From positions 1-40,139 of the forward strand of contig JBFMCS010000053.1 of the NCBI GenBank assembly GCA_040754315.1: a stretch of DNA of 40,139 bases, read 5' to 3'. The translations under genes were made by a program, and so were the position numbers. The notes beneath the pieces were generated by a model that saw nothing but the letters and a program-made list of their open reading frames with translations, was not told where the DNA came from and did not search any database. This DNA is from Bacillota bacterium (GTDB lineage Bacteria > Bacillota > Sulfobacillia > DUSP01 > JBFMCS01). Below are positions 25,133-33,896 of the stretch, piece by piece (within the stretch, counting starts at the first letter, position 1; every line of letters starts with the position of its first letter).

Positions 25133-26149
25133 TCACAGGATCAGCATGGCATCCCCGAAACTGAAGAACCGGTAGCGTAAACGCACGGCCTCCCTGTAGG
25201 CCTCCATCACCCTCTCGGTCCCGGCAAACGCCGCCACCAGCATGAGCAGGGTCGACCTGGGAAGGTGGAAGTTGGTCACCAGGGCCCCGATCACGCGGAA
25301 GCGATAGCCGGGATATATGAAGAGGTCTGTCCTGCCCTCACCCGCATTTACCCTCCCGTCCTGAGCTGAGGCCTCCAGGGTCCTGGTGGGGGTGGTTCCT
25401 ACGGCCACCACCCTCTTTGACTCGTTCACGGCCCGGGCCGTTCCTGGCGGAACCCAGTACCTCTCGTAGTGCATGACATGGTCCTTGACCCTCTCGGTCC
25501 TCACCGGCTGGAAGGTCCCGGGCCCTACGTGGAGGGTGACCCATTCCACCCCGCACCCGGCCCGCCTGACCCTCTCCAGCAGCTCAGGGGTGAAGTGGAG
25601 CCCGGCAGTTGGCGCCGCGCAGGACCCCTCCTGGCAACCGTACACCGTCTGGTAGCGTTCCGGGTCCTTGATTCCCCGGCGGATATAGGGCGGCAAGGGC
25701 ACCTGGCCCACTTGTCTCAGGGCCTCCATCACGTTGGAGACCCCCAAGAAGGAGACCACTCGCTCCCCGGCAGGACCTGTTTTCAGCACCCTGGCCCGGA
25801 GCCCTCCGGGAAACGCCACGCCTGTACCGGGCTTGAGCCCGCGGGCGGGTTTTGCCAGCACGAGCCACTCCGAAGCCCCTACAGCCTCAACGAGAAGCAT
25901 CTCCACCCTCCCCCCCGTGCCCTCCCTGGTGCCTAGGAGGCGGGCCGGGAGCACCCTGGTGTCGTTCAACACCAGGCAGTCACCCTCTCCCAGGTACTCT
26001 GGGAGGTCCGAGAACCGCCGGTGCTCCAAATGCCCGTCCTGGCAAAGCACCATGAGGCGGGAGCTGTCGCGCTGGGCCAGGGGCTCCTGGGCGATGAGCT
26101 CCTCGGGCAGGTCATAATCGAACTCCTGGAGTGACGGGCCCTGGCTCAT
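25133..26149 (-). CDS. queA: S-adenosylmethionine:tRNA ribosyltransferase-isomerase
   Basis: A 338-residue enzyme that builds epoxyqueuosine from preQ1-tRNA and S-adenosylmethionine. It begins MSQGPSLQEFDYDLPEELIAQEP, the standard N-terminus, followed by FSDLPEYLGEGDCLVLNDTRVLPARL. APTAGLHFTPELL and VTLHVGPGTFQPV are further conserved stretches. The frame is open well upstream, but the ATG at 26149 fits the family length and overlaps the DUF2905 stop by four bases. Confidence 0.96.
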   Translation of the reverse strand: MSQGPSLQEFDYDLPEELIAQEPLAQRDSSRLMVLCQDGHLEHRRFSDLPEYLGEGDCLVLNDTRVLPARLLGTREGTGGRVEMLLVEAVGASEWLVLAKPARGLKPGTGVAFPGGLRARVLKTGPAGERVVSFLGVSNVMEALRQVGQVPLPPYIRRGIKDPERYQTVYGCQEGSCAAPTAGLHFTPELLERVRRAGCGVEWVTLHVGPGTFQPVRTERVKDHVMHYERYWVPPGTARAVNESKRVVAVGTTPTRTLEASAQDGRVNAGEGRTDLFIYPGYRFRVIGALVTNFHLPRSTLLMLVAAFAGTERVMEAYREAVRLRYRFFSFGDAMLIL

Positions 26150-26379
26150 CTCCTGAAGAACAGGGAGAGGACGACGGTGAGCAACAGGCTCAGGATCAGG
26201 CTGGTGGCCAGGGGAAAGTAGAAGGTGAAGTTGCCCCTGCGGAAAACCATGTCTCCCGGAAGGCGGCCGATCCCCGGTATCTTGTCTGCGAACACCAGCA
26301 GGCCGCCGAATATGAGGAACGCCACACCCACTATGATCAGTACCCGCCCAGTACCCTCGAAACCTGTCAATGCCTTCAC
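26146..26379 (-). CDS. DUF2905 family small membrane protein
   Basis: A 77-residue protein with two hydrophobic helices (VLIIVGVAFLIFGGLLVFA and FYFPLATSLILSLLLTVVLSLFF) around the conserved loop IPGIGRLPGDMVFRRGNFTFYFP. Function unknown. The GTG start overlaps the queH stop (GTGA) with AAGGAG seven bases ahead, and its own stop overlaps the queA start, so it is embedded in the queuosine/ruv transcript. Confidence 0.88.
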   Translation of the reverse strand: MKALTGFEGTGRVLIIVGVAFLIFGGLLVFADKIPGIGRLPGDMVFRRGNFTFYFPLATSLILSLLLTVVLSLFFRR

Positions 26380-26918
26380 CCCTTGCTCCTTCCATATCGC
26401 TCGGCCTCGCTGAATACGCAGCCGCAGTACTCCTGGCGGTAGAGCCCCATTCCCCGGGATTTGAGAGTGGATTCCCTGTAAAGAGGGCGGAAATCCCGGT
26501 AGATGAACCTGGTATCCAAGGCTCGCGCCCAAGCCTCGGCCTCCTCCACCATCACACCGTGCTTCTGGTATGGGCTCACAAGAAGCGTGGAGGAGAAGCC
26601 GTCGAACCCCCCTGCCCGGGCCTCCCTGGCAGCCCGGCCCAGGCGGAGCCTGTAGCACTGCCGGCAGCGGTCATCCAGGTCCCCGATGACTGAGGTGAGG
26701 AACTCCTCCAGGTCGTATGTCTCCCCATATATCACGTCCAGGCCCACCTGGGACGAGTAGTCCTTCATGGCCTCCCGGCGTCTCAGGTACTCAGTGTAAG
26801 GGTGGATGTTGGGGTTCCAGAAAAACCCCACAACGTCGTATCCCTCCCCCCGGAGCGCGGGCACCGGCCCCGCGGAGCAGGGGGCGCAGCAGCAGTGAAG
26901 CAGGATCCTCAGGCCCAT
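26376..26918 (-). CDS. queH: Epoxyqueuosine reductase QueH
   Basis: A 180-residue QueH-family protein (formerly DUF208) that performs the last queuosine step without cobalamin. Conserved cysteines: HCCCAPC (residues 8-14), CRQC in the middle (about 86-89) and YCGCVFSE near the C-terminus. These hold an iron-sulfur cluster and a nearby metal in the family. With queA and tgt beside it, three consecutive queuosine steps are encoded here. Confidence 0.92.
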   Translation of the reverse strand: MGLRILLHCCCAPCSAGPVPALRGEGYDVVGFFWNPNIHPYTEYLRRREAMKDYSSQVGLDVIYGETYDLEEFLTSVIGDLDDRCRQCYRLRLGRAAREARAGGFDGFSSTLLVSPYQKHGVMVEEAEAWARALDTRFIYRDFRPLYRESTLKSRGMGLYRQEYCGCVFSEAERYGRSKG

Positions 26919-26924
26919 CCCCTC

Positions 26925-27947
26925 CTACCACAGCATAGGTTGCTTAGCATCCCTCGCGTGTATTCCCAGGTGCTCGTAGGCGTGACGGGTCAGCACCCGT
27001 CCCCGGGGGGTCCGCTTTATGAAGCCGATCTGCAGGAGGTAGGGTTCCAGCACGTCCTCCACGGTGTCCGCCTCCTCGCTGATGGCCGCGGCGATGGTCT
27101 CCAGTCCCACAGGCCCGCCCTCGTACTTCTCAGCGATGACGTGGAGCATCTTCATGTCCACCTGGTCAAGGCCTATGGGGTCCACCTCCATCATGGCTAG
27201 GCCCTCCAGGGCAACCCCTCCCGTGATGACACTGCCCGCCCTCACCTGAGCGTAGTCCCTGAGGCGCCTCAGAAGCCGGTTAGCCACCCTGGGCGTGCCC
27301 CGGGCCCTCCGGGCAACCTCCGACGCCCCCTGCTCCTCAAGGGCCACATCCAGGATCCGGGCAGACCTTGTCACTATCCGCTGGAGATCCTCGTGCCCGT
27401 AGAACTCAAGGCGGCTGATGACGCCAAACCTGTCCCTCAGGGGCGACGTCAAAAGTCCCGCCCGGGTGGTAGCCCCCACCAGGGTGAACCTGGGTATCTC
27501 CAGCCGGAGGGAGCGGGCGCTGGGCCCCTTGCCTATGATGATATCCAGGCAAAACTCCTCCATGGCCGGGTAGAGTATTTCCTCAACCGCCCGGGAAAGG
27601 CGGTGTATCTCGTCGATGAACAGCACATCCCTGGGCTCCAGGTTGGTCAGGATCGCCGCAAGGTCCCCAGCCTTCTCGATGGCCGGGCCCGAAGTGGTCC
27701 TGATCCCCACCCCCAGTTCCTGGGCAATGATGTTCGCCAGCGTGGTCTTACCCAGGCCGGGCGGCCCGTATAGGAGCACGTGATCCAGGGATTCGCCCCT
27801 CTCCAGGGCAGCCTGGATATAAATGGAGAGCCGCTCCTTCACCTTCCCCTGGCCGATGTAATCCACCAGCCGTCTTGGCCTCAGGCTCCCCTCCAGGACC
27901 AGGTCCTCATCCCTGGCCATGCCCGACAGGATCCTCTCTTCAGTCAA
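26925..27947 (-). CDS. ruvB: Holliday junction branch migration ATPase RuvB
   Basis: A 340-residue AAA+ motor. Walker [10 protein letters not shown] is at 61-69, Walker [10 protein letters not shown] at about 108-116, and sensor regions [19 protein letters not shown] and the C-terminal winged helix ([17 protein letters not shown]) follow. Full length. Its start overlaps ruvA by eight bases. Confidence 0.97.
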   Translation of the reverse strand: MTEERILSGMARDEDLVLEGSLRPRRLVDYIGQGKVKERLSIYIQAALERGESLDHVLLYGPPGLGKTTLANIIAQELGVGIRTTSGPAIEKAGDLAAILTNLEPRDVLFIDEIHRLSRAVEEILYPAMEEFCLDIIIGKGPSARSLRLEIPRFTLVGATTRAGLLTSPLRDRFGVISRLEFYGHEDLQRIVTRSARILDVALEEQGASEVARRARGTPRVANRLLRRLRDYAQVRAGSVITGGVALEGLAMMEVDPIGLDQVDMKMLHVIAEKYEGGPVGLETIAAAISEEADTVEDVLEPYLLQIGFIKRTPRGRVLTRHAYEHLGIHARDAKQPMLW

Positions 27948-28560
27948 GCGGCACGCCCCCCTTGGGCCTCGCAGTCCTTCCGAGGGCCTTCAGGGCTAGT
28001 TTCAGGAGCCCCTCGGCGGTATCGCCCCCGTCCTGGCCCATGGCCTCCTGGAGAACACGCCCCGCCGCAAGCCTGTCATAGCCCAGGGACACCAGGGCCT
28101 CCATGGCTTCCCCCATGGCGTCGCTAGCCGTGATGCCCACTGGATCGCCTCCCGGCAAGCTCACGCCCAGGCGATCCCTGAGCTCCAGCATCATGCGGTG
28201 GGCCGTCTTCTTGCCTATCCCCGGTATCCTGGTGAGGGAGCGGACATCCTCGAAGAGGACAGCCCTGTGGAACTCCGACGGGGTTAGCGCTGAGACCACC
28301 CCCAGGGCCATCCTGGGGCCTACGCCTGAGACTGCTATGAGGTCCTCGAAGAGCTGGAGTTCCTCTGCCTTGAGGAAACCGTAGAGGGTCATCTCGTCCT
28401 CCCTTACATGGAGATGGGTTTGGAGGATGGCCTCTGCGCCCGTTCTCAGGAGGTTCTTGGCCCGGCCCGTCGTGAACACCTTGTAGCCCACACCTTGCGC
28501 CTCTATCACAACATAGTCTGCCTGGATCTCGTAAACGGTCCCTCGAAGAAGCCGGATCAT
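27940..28560 (-). CDS. ruvA: Holliday junction DNA-binding protein RuvA
   Basis: A 206-residue protein with the N-terminal OB fold ([29 protein letters not shown]), two helix-hairpin-helix motifs ([43 protein letters not shown]), and a C-terminal UBA-like domain ([22 protein letters not shown]) that contacts RuvB. Overlaps ruvC by four bases. Confidence 0.96.
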   Translation of the reverse strand: MIRLLRGTVYEIQADYVVIEAQGVGYKVFTTGRAKNLLRTGAEAILQTHLHVREDEMTLYGFLKAEELQLFEDLIAVSGVGPRMALGVVSALTPSEFHRAVLFEDVRSLTRIPGIGKKTAHRMMLELRDRLGVSLPGGDPVGITASDAMGEAMEALVSLGYDRLAAGRVLQEAMGQDGGDTAEGLLKLALKALGRTARPKGGVPLD

Positions 28561-29051
28561 CCCAACCCCAGTCTCCTCTCAGTGGCACACGTGTGAAGGC
28601 AGCACACCGCCACGGCCAGGGCATCGGCCACGTCCGCGGGGCGGGGCGCTTCCCTCAGGGCCAGGATGGCCTTGACCATGGCCTGGACCTGGCCCTTGGT
28701 TGCAGCTCCGTGGCCTACGACTGCCATCTTCACCTGGAGGGGAGTGTACTCCCGCACGTCCACTCCCTTTTGGGCGGCAGCCAGCATCACAACCCCCCGG
28801 GCCTGTCCCACCGCCAGCGCGCTGCGGGCATTCTTGTTGAAGAACACTTGCTCCACGGCGAGGAACTCAGGCCGGTGCTCGTCTACCAAGCGGTCCACCG
28901 CCTGGAACACATAGAAGAGGCGCTGGTGGGCGGGGAGGTGTGCCTCAGTCCTGATGGATCCGAAGTCCACCGCCTGGAGCCGGCCCCCCTCGGCCCTCAC
29001 CATGCCCCAGCCCGTCATGGCCACCCCAGGGTCAATGCCCAGGACCAGCAC
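28557..29051 (-). CDS. ruvC: Holliday junction resolvase RuvC
   Basis: A resolvase of about 164 residues. The first catalytic Asp is in VLGIDPGVAMTGWG, Glu in AVEQVFFNKNARSALAVGQARGVV, and the C-terminal acidic pair in ADVADALAVAVCCLH. The frame is open to a GTG at 29060, but a GAGGTGAT ribosome-binding site suits the GTG at 29051, which gives the usual VLVLGIDPG start. It begins the ruvC-ruvA-ruvB-queH-queA-tgt-yajC unit. In many Bacillota bofC lies just upstream of ruvA or ruvC; here about 4.8 kb separates them. Confidence 0.94.
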   Translation of the reverse strand: MLVLGIDPGVAMTGWGMVRAEGGRLQAVDFGSIRTEAHLPAHQRLFYVFQAVDRLVDEHRPEFLAVEQVFFNKNARSALAVGQARGVVMLAAAQKGVDVREYTPLQVKMAVVGHGAATKGQVQAMVKAILALREAPRPADVADALAVAVCCLHTCATERRLGLG

Positions 29052-29060
29052 CAGCATCAC

Positions 29061-29225
29061 CTCGGCAAGATAGCTTCGACGGTAAGGAGGATGTTTCCTT
29101 CCCTCATTAACTACGCCTTCATCCCAGTACCAGGGAAGATCGTCCTCTCCTTCATGATGCTCCTAGGGCGCCTGGAGCTGCTGACGGTCCTAGTGCTCCT
29201 TTCCCCGGCCGTCTGGAGAAGGTAG
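29061..29225 (+). pseudogene. C-terminal remnant of a TrkH-type potassium transporter
   Basis: The plus-strand frame ending TAG at 29223-29225 reads INYAFIPVPGKIVLSFMML, then LGRLELLTVLVLLSPAVWRR. This is the conserved end of TrkH/KtrB potassium channel subunits (usually NYAxxPxxGKxxLxFxMLxGRLExxTVLVLxxPxFWR). Only about 50 residues remain, abutting the ruvC start on the other strand, and the rest of trkH is missing. There is no start signal. It marks one edge of the apparent insertion between ruvC and bofC. Confidence 0.65.
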
Positions 29226-29706
29226 CAGGACGGCTGCCAAGAGGAGTCAATCTGGAACAGGCCGCCATGCCCATGGGTCAGCTGGGATGGCGGTCTTTCT
29301 TGCGCCCCAGGATGAGAGGGGCACCGTCATCGCAGGCTAAGGCCAGGGTGAGGGGGCCCCCGGGGAGCACGGCAATACCGGGACAACCAGGAACCCCTGC
29401 TTCCTCGTCAGGCCTTCCCTAAGCACTCGAGGTGACTCGTAGTACACCACGGCCCCCGGTCCCAGGACTGGCATGGAAGCGTGGGAGCCGGGTCACATCA
29501 TCCTGGCACCGAGTGGCTGGTCCCCGGTGTGCCATGGGACACATCCCCCAGGGCCCATGGAGGAGGAAACCCCGGAGACACCGTGGAAGAAGGAGCATGG
29601 TGTAACGCACATATCACCCGGTCATCCCGTCCAATACCTCTCGATTGGGGGTGGTGGCACGAGAACGCCTGTGGACCCCAACTTGAAAGCGAGGGAGGGA
29701 GGAGTA
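29226..29706. other. Leader region of mttB with dyads and a possible broken frame
   Basis: No intact gene seen. CCATGGG (29532-29538) and CCCATGG (29554-29560) form a perfect seven-base dyad. GTGTGCCATGGGACAC (29528-29543) is a near-perfect palindrome. Both are candidate operators or leader hairpins for mttB. On the minus strand a frame from 29474 (MPVLGPGAVVYYESPRVL...) runs into a shifted frame ending near 29279, protein-like but unrecognised, and may be another gene remnant. Confidence 0.35.
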
Positions 29707-31185
29707 TTGAAAAAAGGCATACAGGCAGCATTCAACGTCACAGCGGGGTTCGGTCTTAACATGTTTTCCAGTGATGAACTCTACAACATACATCTAGCCA
29801 CCTTGGATGTGCTCTACCGGTGCGGGGTCAAGGTCCACTCCAGGGAAGCGCAGGAGATCATGGACGGCGGAGGGTGCATCGTGGACCCCAAGACGAGCAT
29901 GGTAAGGTTCCCGTCCTGGGTGGTGGAGGAAGCCATCCGCTGGGCCCCTCCGAAGGTGGTGCTCTGGGGCAGGGACCCCGCCAAGAAGGTAGTGCTGGAG
30001 GGAACCCGGGTCCACTTCACCAACTTCGGTGAGGGCATCATGATGCTGGACCCCTTCACAGGGGAATACCGGAAGTCCACCAAAGAGGACGTAGCCTGGA
30101 CAGCCCTCATGGCCGACGCCCTGGATGAGATCGATGTGTACGAGCGGGCGGTCTCCGCCCGGGACATGCACCCGGAGGTGGCCCCGCTCCACGAGGCTGA
30201 GGCCTACTTCTCTAACACCACCAAGCCCTGTTTTCAGGGTCCCGGCAGTGGGTGGCTGGCCAAGAAGCAGTTTGCCATGGCCGCTGCGGTGGCGGGGGGA
30301 ATGGACAGGCTGAGGACGCGCCCGGTGCTCTCCACCATTGTCTGCCCCACAAGCCCGTTACAGCTCACCCCGCACTGCTGTGAGGTAATAGTGGAATCCG
30401 CCAGGCACGGGGTACCCGTGAATGTGCTATCCATGGCCATGGCGGGCGGCTCCTCCCCGGTGACCCTCGCGGGCACGCTGGTTACCCACAATGCGGAGGT
30501 GCTCTCCGGCATCGTCCTGGCACAGCTCACCGCCAAGGGGACACCCGTGATATATGGCAGCTCCACGACAATGATGGATCTCCGCACTGCGACCGCGCCA
30601 GTGGGCGCGCCGGAGACAGGTATGATAAACGCAGCCGTGGCGAGGCTTGCCCAGTTTTACCTGTTACCCAGCTGGGTTGCCGGTGGTTAGGGGGACAGCA
30701 AGGTCCCCGATGCCCAGGCGGCTCATGAGAAGACCATGACCGCCCTCCTGCCGGCCCTGGCCGGGGCGAATCTCATCTACGGCCTGGGCATGCTCGAACT
30801 AGGAATCACCTTCAGCTTCGAGCAACTGGTGATGGATGCGGAGATGGCCCGGATGATCAAGAGAGTGGTAGGCGGGATTGACGTCAATGACGAGACCCTG
30901 GCAGTGGATGTCATCACGCAGGTAGGCGCCGGTGGTGACTTCCTGATGCAGGATCACACAATGAAGCACATGAGGACGGATCAATCCCAGGCCCGGATGA
31001 TCAACCGCAAGATGAGGGATGCATGGCTCCAAGAGGGCGGCAAGGACATGACCGAAAGGGCACGCGACGAAGCCCGGTACATCATCAACAACCACAAGCC
31101 CGAGCCGCTCACTGCAGGCGTCGCCGGGAAACTCAGGGAGATCGTCGAGGAGACCGAGGAGGAACTGGGGATCCGCAAGCCCTAG
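29707..31185 (+). CDS. mttB: Trimethylamine methyltransferase MttB with in-frame TAG (pyrrolysine)
   Basis: A 492-codon gene of the MttB family, which transfers a methyl group from a methylated amine to a corrinoid protein. An in-frame TAG at 30688-30690 (codon 328) divides two frames in the same phase. The frame before it ends [11 protein letters not shown], and the frame after it continues without any shift as [15 protein letters not shown], the normal MttB sequence at the known pyrrolysine site. The true stop is TAG at 31183-31185. TTG start at 29707 follows GGGAGGAG and gives the expected N-terminus ([19 protein letters not shown]). Length agrees with family (about 495). No corrinoid protein (mttC), permease or pyl genes are in the window. 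The alternative is a nonsense mutation, but the strict frame continuity, family site and ordinary codon use after the TAG argue for readthrough as pyrrolysine. Confidence 0.9.
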
Positions 31186-31261
31186 AGGCCCGGAGGACCC
31201 GCCGGAATACCGCGGGCTGGCCGAGAAAGGGGCCGGACCGGTTTTTGGGGAGGAGTTGCAG

Positions 31262-32677
31262 ATGAAGAAATCCTTCCAGTTCCTCGAACTGGACGACGTA
31301 AAGAAGGTGCACCAGGCCACCCTGGACATTCTGGAACGGGTTGGCATCGCCTGCCAGTCCGAGAATTTCAACAGGTTCGCGGCTGACCACGGGTGCAAGG
31401 TCGAGGGAGGGCGGATCAAGTTCCCCCCCGGTGTGGTGGAGAAGTATCTCAAGATGGCTCCGGAAGGCTTCAACCTGTACGGCCGGGAAGGCCAGGTGCT
31501 GGAGTTCGGGAAGCGACAGGCCTACTCGCAGATCTGCAGCGGCACACCTACGGTGAACGACCTTGACACGGGGGAGCGGAGAAACTACGTCCTCCAGGAC
31601 CTCATAGACATCACCCGCCTGGTGGACGAGCTCCCCAACATCCACATAGTGTCCTGCGGCGTCCCCACGGATGTGGACCAGAAGGTCTACATGGTGGTGG
31701 AGATCGCCACGATGCTCCAGAACAGCTCGAAGCCCTGCAGGCTCCCCATTGAATCCGCCGTGGAACTCAAGGAAGTGTCAGAGGTGCTCTCAGTGGTATC
31801 AGGCAGCATGGATGAGTTCCGCAAGAAACCCCTGCTCTACCTGGAGGTATCCCCCTTGAGCCCGCTGGACTTCGGGAAGGAGCCCGCCGAGTGCATCGTG
31901 GCCTTGGCAGAGGCCGGCATCCCGGTGGGCATCATACCCTGCCCCATGATGGGTGCCACAGGGCCCATGACCCTGGTTGGCTCGGTGACCCAGCACAACG
32001 CCGAGCTGGTGGCGGGCGTCGTGGCGGCCCAGATGGCCAACCCGGGCGTTCCCACGGTCATGTCCCCCCGGGTCACCTTCATGGATATGAAGAGCGGCAC
32101 CGCCCTGTGGGCAGCCCCGGAGACCGGTATAGCGGGGGCCTGCTCCGCACACATGGCCAACTACTACAAGATCCCGGTCACGGTATCCGGTTTCTCAGTG
32201 GCCTCACAGGTAGCGGACCAGCAAGCTGGCTACGAGCGCACCTTCAACGCCATGGCCACCGCCATGGTGGGGGTGGATGTGCTGGGAGCCGCGGCATCGC
32301 TGGATAACGCCTTGACCACCTGCTACATCCAGGCGATCCTGGACGATGAGATCTGCTCCCTGGTGAGGCGGGCGCTGAGACCCTTGGAGGTCAACGAGGA
32401 TACCCTCGCAGTGGACGCCATAGCGGAGGTAATCCAGAAGAACACCTCCTTCCTCGGGCTGAAACACACCCGGAACTACCTGAGGAAAGGCGAGCTCTGG
32501 GTGCCGTCCATAGGGAGCCGCCTGACCTTCGAGGAGTGGGCCAAAGAGTGCGAGAGCGTGGAACAGGCGGCAAAGCGGAAGGCCACCCAGATCCTCAAGG
32601 CCGAGAGGAGACCCATCCTGGACACGAATGCCGAAAAGGAGATAGAGGCAATCATCCAGGCAGCCATGGCCGAGTAG
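31262..32677 (+). CDS. MttB-family methyltransferase without pyrrolysine
   Basis: A 471-residue MttB-superfamily protein. It opens with LDDVKKVHQATLDILERVGI, parallel to the first MttB. It has IPCPMMGATGPMTLVGSVTQHNAE and SPRVTFMDMKSGTALWAAPETG in the barrel. The residue aligned with pyrrolysine is Ser in IPVTVSGFSVASQVADQQAGYE. Non-pyrrolysine members of this superfamily demethylate quaternary amines such as glycine betaine, proline betaine or carnitine; which one applies here cannot be read from sequence. ATG at 31262 with GGGGAGGAG six bases ahead is better than the TTG at 31256. It follows mttB by 76 bases on the same strand. Confidence 0.88.
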   Translation: MKKSFQFLELDDVKKVHQATLDILERVGIACQSENFNRFAADHGCKVEGGRIKFPPGVVEKYLKMAPEGFNLYGREGQVLEFGKRQAYSQICSGTPTVNDLDTGERRNYVLQDLIDITRLVDELPNIHIVSCGVPTDVDQKVYMVVEIATMLQNSSKPCRLPIESAVELKEVSEVLSVVSGSMDEFRKKPLLYLEVSPLSPLDFGKEPAECIVALAEAGIPVGIIPCPMMGATGPMTLVGSVTQHNAELVAGVVAAQMANPGVPTVMSPRVTFMDMKSGTALWAAPETGIAGACSAHMANYYKIPVTVSGFSVASQVADQQAGYERTFNAMATAMVGVDVLGAAASLDNALTTCYIQAILDDEICSLVRRALRPLEVNEDTLAVDAIAEVIQKNTSFLGLKHTRNYLRKGELWVPSIGSRLTFEEWAKECESVEQAAKRKATQILKAERRPILDTNAEKEIEAIIQAAMAE

Positions 32678-32697
32678 GCCTGGCAAGGCTGGAATCG

Positions 32698-32720
32698 GGA
32701 GGGGGCGACTAGCCCCCTCC
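32698..32720 (+). terminator. Hairpin after the second MttB-family gene
   Basis: GGAGGGGGC, a five-base loop and GCCCCCTCC form a perfect nine-base stem, 21 bases past the stop. There is no T-tract, so it may be a factor-dependent or weak terminator. Confidence 0.5.
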
Positions 32721-32935
32721 TGCCACACTACCCAGCATGCGAGTCCGCACCGGCGGTTCAGGTTAGGCATCATTCTACCCCCCCCTCGAAAGACTGCTAC
32801 GCTGCAACCTCCAGCGAACGCACCCGAATGGTGGCGTAAGGGGATCATCAAGGGGCGCAGCGGGGTAATAACCTGCCCGGCGACAGTCATTCTAATCAAT
32901 GCTATCTTCGGACCGGGTTTATGCTCTCCCCCTCT
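32721..32935. other. Intergenic stretch, nothing recognised
   Basis: Between the MttB hairpin and the hic promoter no coding or structural signal was recognised on either strand. Confidence 0.3.
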
Positions 32936-32960
32936 CACGTATGCAAGTACGTGTTATAGT
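32936..32960 (+). promoter_or_regulatory. Candidate hicAB operator and -10 element
   Basis: CACGTA-N6-TACGTG (32936-32953) is a perfect six-base dyad immediately followed by TATAGT (32955-32960), a possible -10. It lies just ahead of the hicA remnant. HicB-type antitoxins bind such dyads to repress their own operon. Confidence 0.4.
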
Positions 32961-32984
32961 CTGGCTGAGGGGTGCAGGCAAGCA

Positions 32985-33178
32985 AAAGCATACTCTTCTA
33001 GGGATCTAATCGCTATGATTCAAGGAGAGCTGGCTGGGTACGTGACAGGGCCAGTGGCAGCCATTACCAATTCAAGCACTCTACAAGATCGGGCCTGGTG
33101 ACCATCCCACACCCAAGAAAGACTTTACCCACGAAGACGATAAGAAGCATACTTAAGCAAGCAGGTTTGGAGGAGTAG
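32985..33178 (+). pseudogene. hicA: Frameshifted hicA toxin gene
   Basis: The C-terminal two thirds of a HicA toxin are intact in one frame: AGWVRDRASGSHYQFKHSTR, then SGLVTIPHPRKTLPTKTIRS, then ILKQAGLEE and TAG at 33176-33178. The catalytic His of GSHYQF is present. The N-terminal part, SSRDLIAMIQGELAG, lies in another frame and has no start codon; the two join near 33033. In the main frame a TAG at 32999-33001 precedes the intact part with no start between. I read this as an inactive toxin gene. It ends 27 bases before hicB. Confidence 0.7.
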
Positions 33179-33205
33179 CACTCATGCAGAAAGGAGGCCT
33201 GGATA

Positions 33206-33610
33206 ATGGTCAAAGAGAGATACGTTTTCCCTGCAATCTTTGATTATGCACCTGACGGCATCTCGGTACGGTTTCCTGACCTTCCCGGCTGCCTTACCTG
33301 TGGTGATGATGACGAGGAAGCGCTGCGCATGGCCAAAGAGGCAATGGCTCTTCATCTTTATGGATTGGAATCGAACGGCTATCCTATTCCAGAACCTACT
33401 TCCGCCGGTAAGCTGAGGGTGGGGTCTAACCAGGTCGTAGTGCTCATTGAAGTATGGATGCCGCCCTTCCGTGATGAAATGGAGCAGCGAGCTGTCAAGA
33501 AGACCTTGACTATACCGAAGTGGCTGGACGACCTTGCTCAGGAGCACAGAGTGAACTTCTCACACCTGCTGCAGAATGCATTGAAAAAGTATTTAGGAGT
33601 AACCGAGTAG
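33206..33610 (+). CDS. hicB: HicB-family antitoxin
   Basis: A 134-residue protein. The N-terminal HicB fold reads FPAIFDYAPDGISVRFPDLPGCLTCGDDDEEALRMAKEAM (about residues 8-47), a partial RNase H-like fold. The C-terminal segment VKKTLTIPKWLDDLAQEHRVNFSHLLQNALKKYL is a ribbon-helix-helix-type DNA-binding tail. ATG at 33206 with AAAGGAGG ahead. The cognate hicA just upstream is frameshifted, so the antitoxin is an orphan in practice. It lies inside the segment separating bofC from ruvC. Confidence 0.88.
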   Translation: MVKERYVFPAIFDYAPDGISVRFPDLPGCLTCGDDDEEALRMAKEAMALHLYGLESNGYPIPEPTSAGKLRVGSNQVVVLIEVWMPPFRDEMEQRAVKKTLTIPKWLDDLAQEHRVNFSHLLQNALKKYLGVTE

Positions 33611-33896
33611 GCGGGCGCCGGCACCGCTCCCCCGGATCATCGCTGTGTGTGACTGCTCAGGGCAGTCTGGCAAGGTAGACGAAGTTGGCGGTACGCAGAG
33701 AGTAGACTGATGAGGTCCTGGCCCAGTACGCGGAGCCCATGGAAAACAGGTAGTAGCGGCTTCCTTCACATCCCTCCTTGCCACGGACATCCTTGCCCTT
33801 GTCTATGGGTGTCGCCACCCACTCCCACAGAAGGACCCTCACTCCCGAACTAACGGCCCGCCGGTTCCCTTCGCCATACTTCCCGCGTACTCAACT
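33611..33896. other. Intergenic region with a possible protein remnant
   Basis: No intact gene. On the minus strand at about 33657-33770 a short frame reads YYLFSMGSAYWARTSSVYSLRT with a hydrophobic end. It looks protein-like and resembles the tails of DUF1566/DUF6273-type surface or phage proteins, but it is too short to assign. It sits at the bofC-proximal edge of the inserted segment. Confidence 0.25.

Noticed and set aside
29460-29560. Cobalamin riboswitch ahead of mttB
   Set aside because: GC-rich hairpins are present, but the conserved B12-box and GCCACTG elements are not.
30688-30690. Reading the mttB TAG as a nonsense mutation or frameshift
   Set aside because: Both sides are in the same frame, the join falls at the family's pyrrolysine site, and downstream residues are fully conserved in type; a decayed gene would usually show more damage.
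32999-33001. Second pyrrolysine codon in hicA
   Set aside because: The TAG precedes the intact HicA part, but the true N-terminal residues lie in another frame, so this is decay rather than recoding.
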